A stretch of 64,000 nucleotides of DNA, taken from Pyxidicoccus xibeiensis. Lineage in GTDB: Bacteria > Myxococcota > Myxococcia > Myxococcales > Myxococcaceae. Both the position numbers and the translations under genes were made by a program. The stretch covers positions 1,178,001 to 1,242,000 of the forward strand of contig NZ_JAJVKV010000001.1 in assembly GCF_024198175.1 (NCBI RefSeq), given 5' to 3'. This document shows, in pieces, positions 33,692 to 41,225 of the stretch; positions within the stretch are counted from its first letter, which is position 1, and each line of letters begins with the position of its first letter. Below the pieces are notes generated by a model, which saw nothing but the letters and a program-made list of their open reading frames with translations, ran no database searches and had not been told where the DNA came from.

Positions 33692-34648
33692 CTACTTGGA
33701 CTCGACCCGTCCGAGCGGGTGGGCTGCGCCCGTCAGCGCCCTTTGCGCTTCCCGCCAGGCGGAGTCTCCGGGGTAGAGCTGGGTGCGGAGGTAGGCCCAG
33801 ATGAGAAGCTGGACGGCAGCCACTCGCTCGGGGTTCTCGTCCGTGGTCTCGGCGACGTCGTATCCCGAGACTCCGCCGAGCCCGTGCTCTGCATCGAACA
33901 GGGTGACCAGGGACTTGGGGCTTGGGGCGAGGAGGTAGGGGTCGGCGTGCCAGGCGGCGCCCGCGACCGTCAGGTGGGCAGAGTCATCCTTGTCGCCGGC
34001 GACCACGAGCGCGGGCGTCGTCATCCTGGAGAAGTCGATGGTGGAGAAGAATGCGTAGTTCTCCGCTGCGAACTTGCTGAGGGCATCGCCTCTGCCCGGC
34101 GCGGCGAGCAGCACGCCCGCCTTGATGCGGGGCTCGGAGAGGTTCACTTCCGTTCCGTCACGGAGCTCCTTGTGCCGCGCGCCAAGCAGCAGGCTCGCGG
34201 TGTGCCCGCCCATCGAGTGCCCGACGACGGCCACCCGGCTTCGGTCCAGGCGCCCGGCGAGCGCGGGGAAGGCGCGCTCGATGGCGTCGAGCTGGTCGAG
34301 GATGCGACTCATGTCCTCGGCCCGCGAGCGCCAGTACAGCGGCGCATCGGGGACATCGGCGCCGAGGGTGAGCGTCTTCGAGTCGAGATGGGTGGGCTGG
34401 ATGACGACGAAGCCGTGGGCCGCCAGGTAGTTGGCGAGTGGGGCGTAGCCGTTCAACGAGGAGAGGTGGTTGGAGCGGCCGTGGCCGTGCGAGAGCAGGA
34501 TGATGGGCAGCTCGCCTCCGGTCACGGGCGCGGAGACTCGCACCTGGAGAGCGACAGGACGGCCGGGAGCTGGCAGGACGATGGGGCTTATCGAGAGGAC
34601 CGGCGTGGGTGCGCTGGGGGTGCTGGCCGCGGGAGTCGGTTGGCTCAT
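33692..34648 (-). CDS. alpha/beta hydrolase (dienelactone hydrolase/chlorophyllase-like)
   Basis: A 318-residue alpha/beta-hydrolase fold protein. The oxyanion region is PIILLSHGHGRSNHLSS, the nucleophile elbow is VVGHSMGGHTAS (Ser about residue 145), the acid is probably Asp in VVAGDKDDSAH, and the His lies in FDAEHGLGG. No N-terminal signal is clear. It fits the platelet-activating-factor-acetylhydrolase/chlorophyllase-like group; the substrate is unknown. It is divergent from an AraC regulator across 161 bp, so the regulator may control it. Confidence 0.9.
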   Translation of the reverse strand: MSQPTPAASTPSAPTPVLSISPIVLPAPGRPVALQVRVSAPVTGGELPIILLSHGHGRSNHLSSLNGYAPLANYLAAHGFVVIQPTHLDSKTLTLGADVPDAPLYWRSRAEDMSRILDQLDAIERAFPALAGRLDRSRVAVVGHSMGGHTASLLLGARHKELRDGTEVNLSEPRIKAGVLLAAPGRGDALSKFAAENYAFFSTIDFSRMTTPALVVAGDKDDSAHLTVAGAAWHADPYLLAPSPKSLVTLFDAEHGLGGVSGYDVAETTDENPERVAAVQLLIWAYLRTQLYPGDSAWREAQRALTGAAHPLGRVESK

Positions 34649-34809
34649 GATGTGGATGTCCTTTCGTGGGCTCGCCCCCGTGAAAAGGACCGGAGACGAG
34701 TGCGCGGACTATGTGGCGCGTCGCGCTCCGTGGCTTGGAAGGACCGGACATTTCATCGCGCCTTCAGCGCCGCCTTGAACGGCCGCGGTGGACGCGCGAC
34801 AATACGCAG
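34649..34809. promoter_or_regulatory. divergent promoter region, hydrolase versus AraC regulator
   Basis: 161 bp between the two start codons. The minus side carries AAAGGACATCCACATC before ATG 34648. I see no clear AraC half-sites; direct repeats would be expected here if the regulator acts locally. Confidence 0.35.
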
Positions 34810-35637
34810 ATGCAGCGCACGATGGACCCTGCCGCCTCGACGTTCTCGCTCTCCCGCTTCATCGAGGATGTTCGCGATGTCGTGCCAGTCGCTGGACGCG
34901 CAAGTCACGAACGGCTGCCCGACGGAAGAACCATCCTTGTCTTTCGAGTGCTCGAGGAAGGGAGGAAAGGAGATGTGTGCGTCGCGGGCCCGCGAACGCG
35001 GGCGCATTTCAAGAACGCAACCGGCTTCGCGCGGGCGGTCGTCCTTCAGTTCAAGCCAGGCTGGTCGGCGCCGCTCCTGGGCGTGGCAGCGAGTGCGCTG
35101 ACGGACCGCATCGTCCCGCTGGAGGACATCTGGGGCCGTTCGGGCGGCGACCTCTGCCACGAGCTCCTCGCGGCGCGAAGCCTGCCGGAGATGCTGGACC
35201 GAGTCTCCCACGCGGTCGCCCTTCGGACCCGCCAGACCTCCGACCCGGCATCGGCACGGCTCGCTCGCCGCGCGGTTCGCTTGCTGGAAGGTGACGAGGT
35301 TCGGGTGGAGAGCGTGGCGAAGCAGCTTGGCGTCACGGCGCGGCATCTTCGCCGCGCCTTCACGGAGAGCGTCGGCATCGGGCCGAAGGACTTCGCGCGG
35401 GCCGCTCGCCTTCAGCGTGCCGTGGGGATGGCGGCGACCTCGAAGGACTGGGGACACATCGCCGCATCCGCGGGCTATTACGACCAGGCGCACCTCATTG
35501 CCAACTTCCGGGAGCTCGTCGGGCTCACCCCGGGTGCCTTCCTGAAGCGTGAAGGTGCTCGCGGAGCTGTAGCCGACCGGCTCCGCGACCTCGGCAACGG
35601 TGACGCTTCGCCGTGCCCCGTCCCGGTGCAGGCATGA
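34810..35637 (+). CDS. AraC-family transcriptional regulator
   Basis: 275 residues from ATG 34810. The N-terminal about 150 residues form a beta-rich sensor of the DUF6597/AraC_E type (FKNATGFARAVVLQFKPGW, typical of regulators using an HNxxFxGxxxxF-like sensor). The C-terminal AraC DNA-binding domain has two helix-turn-helix units (VESVAKQLGVTARHLRRAFT; then WGHIAASAGYYDQAHLIANF followed by FRELVGLTPGAF). An upstream in-frame start at 34711 adds residues with no family match. Local control of the divergent hydrolase gene is plausible. Confidence 0.9.
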   Translation: MQRTMDPAASTFSLSRFIEDVRDVVPVAGRASHERLPDGRTILVFRVLEEGRKGDVCVAGPRTRAHFKNATGFARAVVLQFKPGWSAPLLGVAASALTDRIVPLEDIWGRSGGDLCHELLAARSLPEMLDRVSHAVALRTRQTSDPASARLARRAVRLLEGDEVRVESVAKQLGVTARHLRRAFTESVGIGPKDFARAARLQRAVGMAATSKDWGHIAASAGYYDQAHLIANFRELVGLTPGAFLKREGARGAVADRLRDLGNGDASPCPVPVQA

Positions 35638-35798
35638 CCCGGCCGGGGAACCCGGCGGGCCCGGACGTCAGTCCTGGCCCTCGGGAGGCGTGACGGCGTC
35701 CGGGTTCTGGAGTGGCCACGGGACTGCCCGCGACCACGCCCGCCCAGACGCGTGTCTGCTTTCGCCCGGAGTTCCTGGGCCCTACCTCGGACCGTCCC

Positions 35799-37136
35799 TC
35801 ACTCGAAGGTAATGACGAAATTGTTCCAAGGACCCAAGTTGAGGCTGGTGGTGGTGGCGTTCAGCCTGCCACCGCCGCCGTTCTCGGCCACCACGTAGCG
35901 GGTGTTGGCGAGATCGAGCGTCGCCAGGGCCACGGTGTCTCCGGTGCCGATGGTGAGGAGGCCCGTGCCAGCCATCTTCCAGATGCGGAAGGTTTCATAG
36001 TCGCCAGGCGCCGTGGGGGTGGCTGTCATCGCCGAGCCGCCACCGTTCACGGCCATGACATAGTTGCCGTTGGACGTCTGCAGGTGGACGAGGTCGCCGG
36101 TTTGCAGCTCGAAGCCGTTGCGGTCCACCAGTCGGAACCTCTCCCAGGCACCCACGGCGGTGCGGTTGACGTCCACCATGGCGCCGCCGCCGAGCTCGGC
36201 CACCACGTAGTAGCCGCCCGAGGAACGCAGGGAGATGGTTCTCGAGTAGAGACGCGCCACGGTTGCCGCGTCCGTGATGCTCAGCGCATCGCGCTGCCCG
36301 ATGGCCTGCCCCCCCAGTGTCTCGATGGTGGGCAGCCCGTTCCTCGAGAACGCCGTCCTGGGGTAGTGCATGATGGAGCCGTAGTCATAGCCGAGGATGT
36401 CGTCGCCGTCGGCGATGTGCTGGTCGAAGTTGAACGCATCGCCCGCGATGATGTTCTCGTACCGGATGTTCACGTACGCATTGCGGTCCTCGCGTGACTG
36501 CTCGTGCCAGAGGCCCAGCGCATGTCCGATTTCATGGATGACGTTGCCCGTGGTGCACGTGCCAGCCAACGACACCGATTGCTTGCCACCAATCCGTCCC
36601 ACGTGGGCACTGCACCCGGGGCCTGACTGGAAGTGAACGTAGTCCGGGTAAAGGGCTGCGTTGAGCACGGTGCGTTGCACGAAGCGCAGGTGCGTACGCG
36701 CTTGCCAGTGGTTGATGGCGTCCGTGATCCGCACCTGGTTTGGCAGGGCCGGGTCGATGCTGTAGGGCACCTGGGAGTCGGGCCAGCGAAAGTTCGCCCC
36801 GGTGATGGCCACGCCCTGGGCCTGGACTCCCAGGGCGTCGAGGCCGCCCCGGGCCTTCACCGCGCGCACGCGCGCCTCCATCTCCTCCACCGTGCCGAGG
36901 ACCATGTCTCCCTCGAGGATGGCCAGTCCATCCACCTCGGCATACTTCACCGGCACCAGCTTCCCTCTCGCGGCATTCCAGGCGTAGCCCTCGCGAACCG
37001 GGGCGCCAGCCGGCACCCTGGCCAGTTCCGGGTCCAGACCGGGACGCGACTCCAAACCTTCCTCACCACAGGCGGTGAGCAGCAGGCAGGGGATGAACAG
37101 TGCTACCAGAGCAGCCTTCGATGTGCTTCGAAGCAT
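35799..37136 (-). CDS. astacin-like (M12A) metalloprotease lipoprotein with C-terminal beta-trefoil-like domain
   Basis: 445 residues. Signal peptide and lipobox (IPCLLLTAC) are followed by a short propeptide. The astacin domain carries the zinc motif HEIGHALGLWHEQSRED (HExxHxxGxxH/E) and the Met-turn SIMHYPRTAFS. Cys pairs of the family are present (PGCSAHVG; AGTCTTG). The last about 130 residues are three similar beta repeats (GGYYVVAELGGGAMVDVNRT; NGNYVMAVNGGGSAMTATPT; NTRYVVAENGGGGRLNATTT), a fascin/ricin-like trefoil likely to bind a carbohydrate or surface. ATG 37136 follows AAAGGAGGCACC. Predatory or developmental proteolysis is a plausible role. Confidence 0.93.
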   Translation of the reverse strand: MLRSTSKAALVALFIPCLLLTACGEEGLESRPGLDPELARVPAGAPVREGYAWNAARGKLVPVKYAEVDGLAILEGDMVLGTVEEMEARVRAVKARGGLDALGVQAQGVAITGANFRWPDSQVPYSIDPALPNQVRITDAINHWQARTHLRFVQRTVLNAALYPDYVHFQSGPGCSAHVGRIGGKQSVSLAGTCTTGNVIHEIGHALGLWHEQSREDRNAYVNIRYENIIAGDAFNFDQHIADGDDILGYDYGSIMHYPRTAFSRNGLPTIETLGGQAIGQRDALSITDAATVARLYSRTISLRSSGGYYVVAELGGGAMVDVNRTAVGAWERFRLVDRNGFELQTGDLVHLQTSNGNYVMAVNGGGSAMTATPTAPGDYETFRIWKMAGTGLLTIGTGDTVALATLDLANTRYVVAENGGGGRLNATTTSLNLGPWNNFVITFE

Positions 37137-37430
37137 GGTGCCTCCTTTCCGGAGGGCATTCCGGGGAGGGCGAAGATAACCATATGACACTGACGTCTAC
37201 TGAAAGCATTTGAGCCCCTTCACTAAATCGTGGCATGTCCCGGTGCCTCGCTGAATGGAAGAGCATGCGCTGTGTCTGTAGTTTTCGGATTACCTAGGCG
37301 AACGGGACCATGTGGATTACCCGTATATGTCATGGCTCTTGAACTCGGGTTCCAGGAGTAACGGCAGTTTGTGGCAAGCCATGACTCGCGCCCATGGATG
37401 GGGGTCAGAGCTGACGCCCCAGCAGGCGCT

Positions 37431-37560
37431 GCGGAGGTGCGGAGGGAGCAGCGCGCTGCGCGGTGGGACTGGGCGACGGTGCTGAAGCGCCGTTTCGACT
37501 TCGACGTCTTCACCTGTCCTGACTGCGGCGGGCGTCGGAAGGGACCGCGGAGGCAGACGG
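37431..37560 (+). mobile_element. IS91-type transposase C-terminal fragment (best-preserved zinc ribbon)
   Basis: The plus strand encodes REQRAARWDWATVLKRRF then DFDVFTCPDCGGRRK before losing similarity. 37447-37521 is a one-indel match to 33216-33291. Both flanks lack the rest of the element. The rest of the 37140-37678 interval shows no gene; part of it (37180-37340) is AT-richer than its surroundings. Confidence 0.6.
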
Positions 37561-37678
37561 CGGGGGGCCGCGCACCAATCGAGGGCCACGGCCCGCCAGC
37601 ATCCAAGAGGGGCGCACAGTGGGGGGGCTACCGGACGCCGCGGTGAAACAGGCCGCCCATTCCGCCTATACGTTCCGG

Positions 37679-38239
37679 TCAGTCGATTCTGAAGCCCTGC
37701 TGGAAGGTGAAGGCATACAGCGTGGTCCCGACGAAGCCCGTCAACATGTTGCCCTCACAGGTGGAAGTTGACACGGCCACTCGAGGATTGAGCAGCTTCT
37801 TGTTGATGATGATCATCTTCCCGGTTTCTTCCAGCTCAAGCTCGATGTCTTCATGCGAGAAGATGGAGTAGGGCTGCTCCCGGGTCACACCGTTCTGGGT
37901 AACGGAATAGACCCGGTTGCTGAAGAGCTGGTGGCCCTTGCTGACCTCGCTGAGCAGGCGGGCGGGCATGGTGATGATCTCGCCGGTGGTCGGGTCGATG
38001 ACCAGTCGTGCTGGCTTGAACGTGAACAAGAAGCTCGTGAAGGATGAGCTCACGGGCTCGGTCGTCTCTGTGGCCGTCTTCAAAGACACACCTGTGATAG
38101 TGATGAACCGGCCACCGCCCTGCAGCACCCAGTTGAACTGGCTCTGCGTCAGGGATGTGCAGGGTTGCGCGGATGCCACGGAACTGAAGAAGAGGGTGAC
38201 CGCGAAGAGGATGACCGCGAAGCAGTGGGTAGGCTTCAT
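37679..38239 (-). CDS. small secreted protein of unknown function
   Basis: 186 residues from ATG 38239. The signal peptide CFAVILFAVTLFFSSVASA precedes a mature, mainly beta protein (GGGRFITITGVSLKTATETT; FKPARLVIDPTTGEIITMPA; KMIIINKKLLNPRVAVST). Two cysteines (QPCTS, TCEGN) may form a disulfide. Codon use is visibly less GC-biased than in neighbours, which together with the adjacent IS91 fragment suggests acquisition. No family recognised. Confidence 0.8.
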   Translation of the reverse strand: MKPTHCFAVILFAVTLFFSSVASAQPCTSLTQSQFNWVLQGGGRFITITGVSLKTATETTEPVSSSFTSFLFTFKPARLVIDPTTGEIITMPARLLSEVSKGHQLFSNRVYSVTQNGVTREQPYSIFSHEDIELELEETGKMIIINKKLLNPRVAVSTSTCEGNMLTGFVGTTLYAFTFQQGFRID

Positions 38240-38757
38240 GACAGAACTCCGCCGGTAGATGGACTCCCCCGCTCGTAGCGCCGGCACACGAGGCGACGGG
38301 CAACCGCATCCTGCATACTAATGCCTTTTTAGCTGCTTCTGTACATCGGCTGCTGGATAGACACCTGTTGTGGCCCACGAGGTCCGCCACCAGGCGCGAT
38401 GTTGATGCCGACACTGGCAGCGGAATGGTGTTGCCAGGATTGAACTACCAGGCATGAGGCCTTCCCCGCACGGTCTGCGCTCAATTCCTGACTGCGATTT
38501 GAGCACCGGAGGCGCGCAAACCCCTCCTCACGGAAGCCAGGCTGCGTTCTCAACCCTCGTACTCGGAAACAGCGGCGCCTGGCGTGGGGCGTCGCCTCTG
38601 TGAGGCTTCGATTCCCGCCGCCTCCAACGGCGCGGAGCACGCCTGGAACGTCCGGGTGAGCCTCGCGATGGTCGCCCGGCGGCGCGTCGGTTCCCCTGGT
38701 CAGGACGGGCAAACGGCTGGATGATGACGGAGCTGCGGCCCCGGGGGGACTGACCTT
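38240..38757. other. intergenic region without a recognisable gene
   Basis: 518 bp between divergent genes. The first 100 bp are AT-richer (TGCCTTTTTAGCTGC) and should hold the promoter of the secreted-protein gene. The rest resembles ordinary GC-rich spacer; no coding segment, repeat or RNA gene stood out on either strand. GGGGGGACTGACC before 38758 serves the next gene. Confidence 0.3.
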
Positions 38758-39369
38758 TTGCGAACCATTGCCTTTGCCTGCGCGCTCCTGAGCCTGCTCA
38801 TCCTGGCGGGTGCGACCATCGCGGGCGGCCTGGCCTACCCGGGCTACGACCATCTTCGGCAGTACATCAGTGAGCTGGGGGCGACGGGCGCGGAGACCGG
38901 ACCGGCGGTCAGTCTCTCCTTCATGGTCTCGGGCGCCCTGCTGGCTGCCTTCTGGCTGATGTGCGCCGGCCTGTTTCCGAAGTCGCCGCTGCTGCTCGTC
39001 GGCTTCGGCCTCAGCGTGCTGAACGGCCTCGGCTTGTTCTTCAGCGGCGTCTTCCGCTGCGACTTCCGGTGCTCGCTGGAATCGCCCAGCAGGGCGGCGA
39101 TGCTGCACGAGCTCCTCGGCGGGCTCGGCTATCTGGCCGGGCTCGTCGGGGTCCTCGTCATCGGCCTGGCGATGCGGAGCCGCCCCGCCGGCCGCGGCCT
39201 GTTCAACGTCGCTCTGCTGTGCGGCGTGCCGGCGGCCATGGGGCTCGGGTTGCTCCAGCCCGCCTTCGAATTCTACGGCGCCGCGCAGCGGGTGGTCGAG
39301 CTCTCGCTGGCCGTGTGGACCGTGGCCGTCGCCCTTTTCGTCCGCCGCCCTGCCGGAGCCGTCGGATGA
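38758..39369 (+). CDS. DUF998-family membrane protein
   Basis: 203 residues with six predicted membrane helices. The opening pattern (GGLAYPGYDHLRQYISELGA) and FFSGVFRCDFRCSLESPS match DUF998 proteins, whose function is unknown. The start is TTG 38758, since no in-frame ATG or GTG precedes the first helix; CGGGGGGACTGACC is its ribosome site. It stands alone between unrelated minus-strand genes. Confidence 0.85.
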   Translation: MRTIAFACALLSLLILAGATIAGGLAYPGYDHLRQYISELGATGAETGPAVSLSFMVSGALLAAFWLMCAGLFPKSPLLLVGFGLSVLNGLGLFFSGVFRCDFRCSLESPSRAAMLHELLGGLGYLAGLVGVLVIGLAMRSRPAGRGLFNVALLCGVPAAMGLGLLQPAFEFYGAAQRVVELSLAVWTVAVALFVRRPAGAVG

Positions 39370-39462
39370 CTCCGTCCGTCGCCTGCGCGACGTCATCGGC
39401 GGCTCGGTCGTGCATCGGGTCCAATGGCACCAGCGGCGCCCCTCCAGGCCTGCATGACGGCC

Positions 39463-40092
39463 TCACGGCCACGTCAGCATCAGCCCTACTCCGCCCGGCG
39501 CGGGCACCAGCCGCGCGGTGAGCTGTCCATCCAGCCGCGAGTTGAGGAACCACAGCACGGCGTCGAAGGCGAAGAGGAAGCCTCCCTGCACCAGCAGGCT
39601 CTTCCCCCACCCGCGCAGCCGCTCTGAGTCCTTGCGCAGCCCGCGCTCCCACAGGAACGCGCCGAAGGCGAGGTAGCCCACGTCCAGGCCCGTGTTGAGC
39701 AGGAGCAGCTTCTCCATCTTCTGCCCCTCGGCGAGGCTGCGCGCCAGGTCCCACGTGGCCGGCTCCGCGGTGGCCTGCCCGTGGTAGCCGAACCCGGCGA
39801 TGGCCAGATTGACGACGTTCCACGCCGCGTTGGCCTGGAAGAAGGCGCGCTTCTCACCCTCGGTGGCGAAGTGTCCCGCCACGCCGGTGCCGATGTTCAG
39901 CACCGCCCAGCCGAACAGCACCCCCATGGCCACGCGGTTGAGGTGCACGGCCTCCGCGTTGTGCGCGGCCAGCCACTCGCGGGCCGAGGGCGCAGCGGGC
40001 TCGGGTACCTGTTCCTGGGCCACCACGGGCAGCGCCAGGAAGAGCAACCCCAGGACGAGGCTGGAGCGCACGCTACGGGACAGCGGGGACAT
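39463..40092 (-). CDS. membrane protein of unknown function (possibly DUF6992-like)
   Basis: 209 residues. The N-terminal signal sequence SSLVLGLLFLALPVVAQE is followed by four membrane helices. NRVAMGVLFGWAVLNIGTGV, then FFQANAAWNVVNLAIAGFG and NTGLDVGYLAFGAFLWERG give a conserved Asn/Gly pattern seen in small uncharacterised membrane proteins of Bacteroidota and Myxococcota. The ending LVPAPGGVGLMLTWP is typical. ATG 40092 follows TCGGAGGTCCGC. No catalytic residues are obvious. Confidence 0.75.
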   Translation of the reverse strand: MSPLSRSVRSSLVLGLLFLALPVVAQEQVPEPAAPSAREWLAAHNAEAVHLNRVAMGVLFGWAVLNIGTGVAGHFATEGEKRAFFQANAAWNVVNLAIAGFGYHGQATAEPATWDLARSLAEGQKMEKLLLLNTGLDVGYLAFGAFLWERGLRKDSERLRGWGKSLLVQGGFLFAFDAVLWFLNSRLDGQLTARLVPAPGGVGLMLTWP

Positions 40093-40185
40093 GCGGACCT
40101 CCGAGGACGCAGTCAGGACGCCGCTCGGATGTCCGAAGGTCTTCCGCGTCGCGCGCCATTTCCGTGCGCTCCGCCCTTTTCGGGC

Positions 40186-40425
40186 TCAGCGCTTGCGGTC
40201 GGTGTCGTCGCTCACCGGAGGTGACTGGCGCGCGGGCTCGGTGCCTTCCTGGGCCCCATAGCCGCCAATCCCCTTCTGGAGGATGCGGTCCACCCCCGCG
40301 TCCTCGTCGATGACCTCCCCGCGCTGCTCGCCTTCCTGGTGCCGCGCCTGCTTCCGGAGCTCCTCGGCGCTCTGCGCGTCCGTTCGCTCGTCACCCTTCA
40401 CCGGCTTGCCCTTGTTGTCGGCCAT
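40186..40425 (-). CDS. small hydrophilic protein
   Basis: 79 residues from ATG 40425, with the strong ribosome site AGAGGAGGAACGAC. It is highly charged with no hydrophobic core (KGKPVKGDERTDAQSAEELR; EVIDEDAGVDRILQKGIGGY) and probably intrinsically disordered, like small stress-associated proteins of soil bacteria. Function unknown. Confidence 0.75.
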   Translation of the reverse strand: MADNKGKPVKGDERTDAQSAEELRKQARHQEGEQRGEVIDEDAGVDRILQKGIGGYGAQEGTEPARQSPPVSDDTDRKR

Positions 40426-40543
40426 GTCGTTCCTCCTCTGGCGACAAAGGTCCGAATCCACACCCTGCGGGACAAGGCACCAGGCGGGGCTCCACAGCCC
40501 GCTCCCTCCACCAGGAGGCGCCGCAGGGCCGGGAAGAAACGAA

Positions 40544-40577
40544 GAAGGCCCCCGTCCACACAGGGACGAGGGCCTTC
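40544..40577 (-). terminator. hairpin terminator after the dsbD-redoxin operon
   Basis: GAAGGCCCCCGTCC pairs with GGACGAGGGCCTTC (13 of 14 pairs) around a 6-nt loop, about 28 bp after the redoxin stop on the minus strand. A T-rich run (TTCTTCGTTTCTTCC) follows in that direction. Confidence 0.75.
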
Positions 40578-40604
40578 GGAGCGCAACCCAGGTGGGCGCG
40601 GGAC

Positions 40605-41186
40605 TCAGCTCTTGTACTTCACCGAGCAGCCGTACGGCGTGGTGGTGGCGGCGGGCACCGGCTTGCCGGACAGCACCGCGTCCACCGCGGTCTTCACGTG
40701 GTTGACCTTCTTGTCGCTCTTGCCGCGCGGGTCGTCGTCGATGGCGCCCGCGTAGCGAACCACGCCCTCGGCATCGATGATGTACATGTGCGGCGTCGTC
40801 TTCGCGCCGAAGGACTTGCCCACCGTGCCGCTCGCGTCCTGCAGTACCGGGTAGATGAAGCCCTCCGTCTTCTTCCAGGCCGCGGACTTGTCCGGCGTGT
40901 TGTGCGCCGTGGAGTCCACCGCCAGCCACACCACCTTCTTGGCGTCGAAGCCCTTCAGCGTGTTGGCCATGGTGTCGGCGTCATAGTGCCGCTTCACGAA
41001 CGGGCACTCGGGGTTGGTCCACTCGAGCACCACGACCTTGCCCTTGTACTGCGCCAGCGAGTGCTCCTTGCCGGCCTCGTCCTTCAGCGTGAAGGCCGGC
41101 GCGGGCTTGCCCACCTCGGCGTCCGCGAAGACGGGGGCGCCCACGAACAGCGTACCGAGCGCGAGTGCGGTGAAGACAGGCTTCAT
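40605..41186 (-). CDS. periplasmic thioredoxin-fold redoxin (AhpC/TSA-like) with single active-site Cys
   Basis: 193 residues. The signal peptide ALALGTLFVGAPVFADA precedes a peroxiredoxin-like thioredoxin fold (GKPAPAFTLKDEAGKEHSLA; VVVLEWTNPECPFVKRHYD). The usual CxxC is replaced by one Cys in PECPF, with a second Cys near the C-terminus (TPYGCSVKY). TPHMYIIDAEGVVRYAGAID supplies the cis-Pro region. It begins 39 bp after the DsbD gene in the same direction, so it probably receives electrons from DsbD. Confidence 0.9.
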   Translation of the reverse strand: MKPVFTALALGTLFVGAPVFADAEVGKPAPAFTLKDEAGKEHSLAQYKGKVVVLEWTNPECPFVKRHYDADTMANTLKGFDAKKVVWLAVDSTAHNTPDKSAAWKKTEGFIYPVLQDASGTVGKSFGAKTTPHMYIIDAEGVVRYAGAIDDDPRGKSDKKVNHVKTAVDAVLSGKPVPAATTTPYGCSVKYKS

Positions 41187-41225
41187 GGCGTTCCTCCTCA
41201 GGTTGGGACAGCGAAAAGACACACT

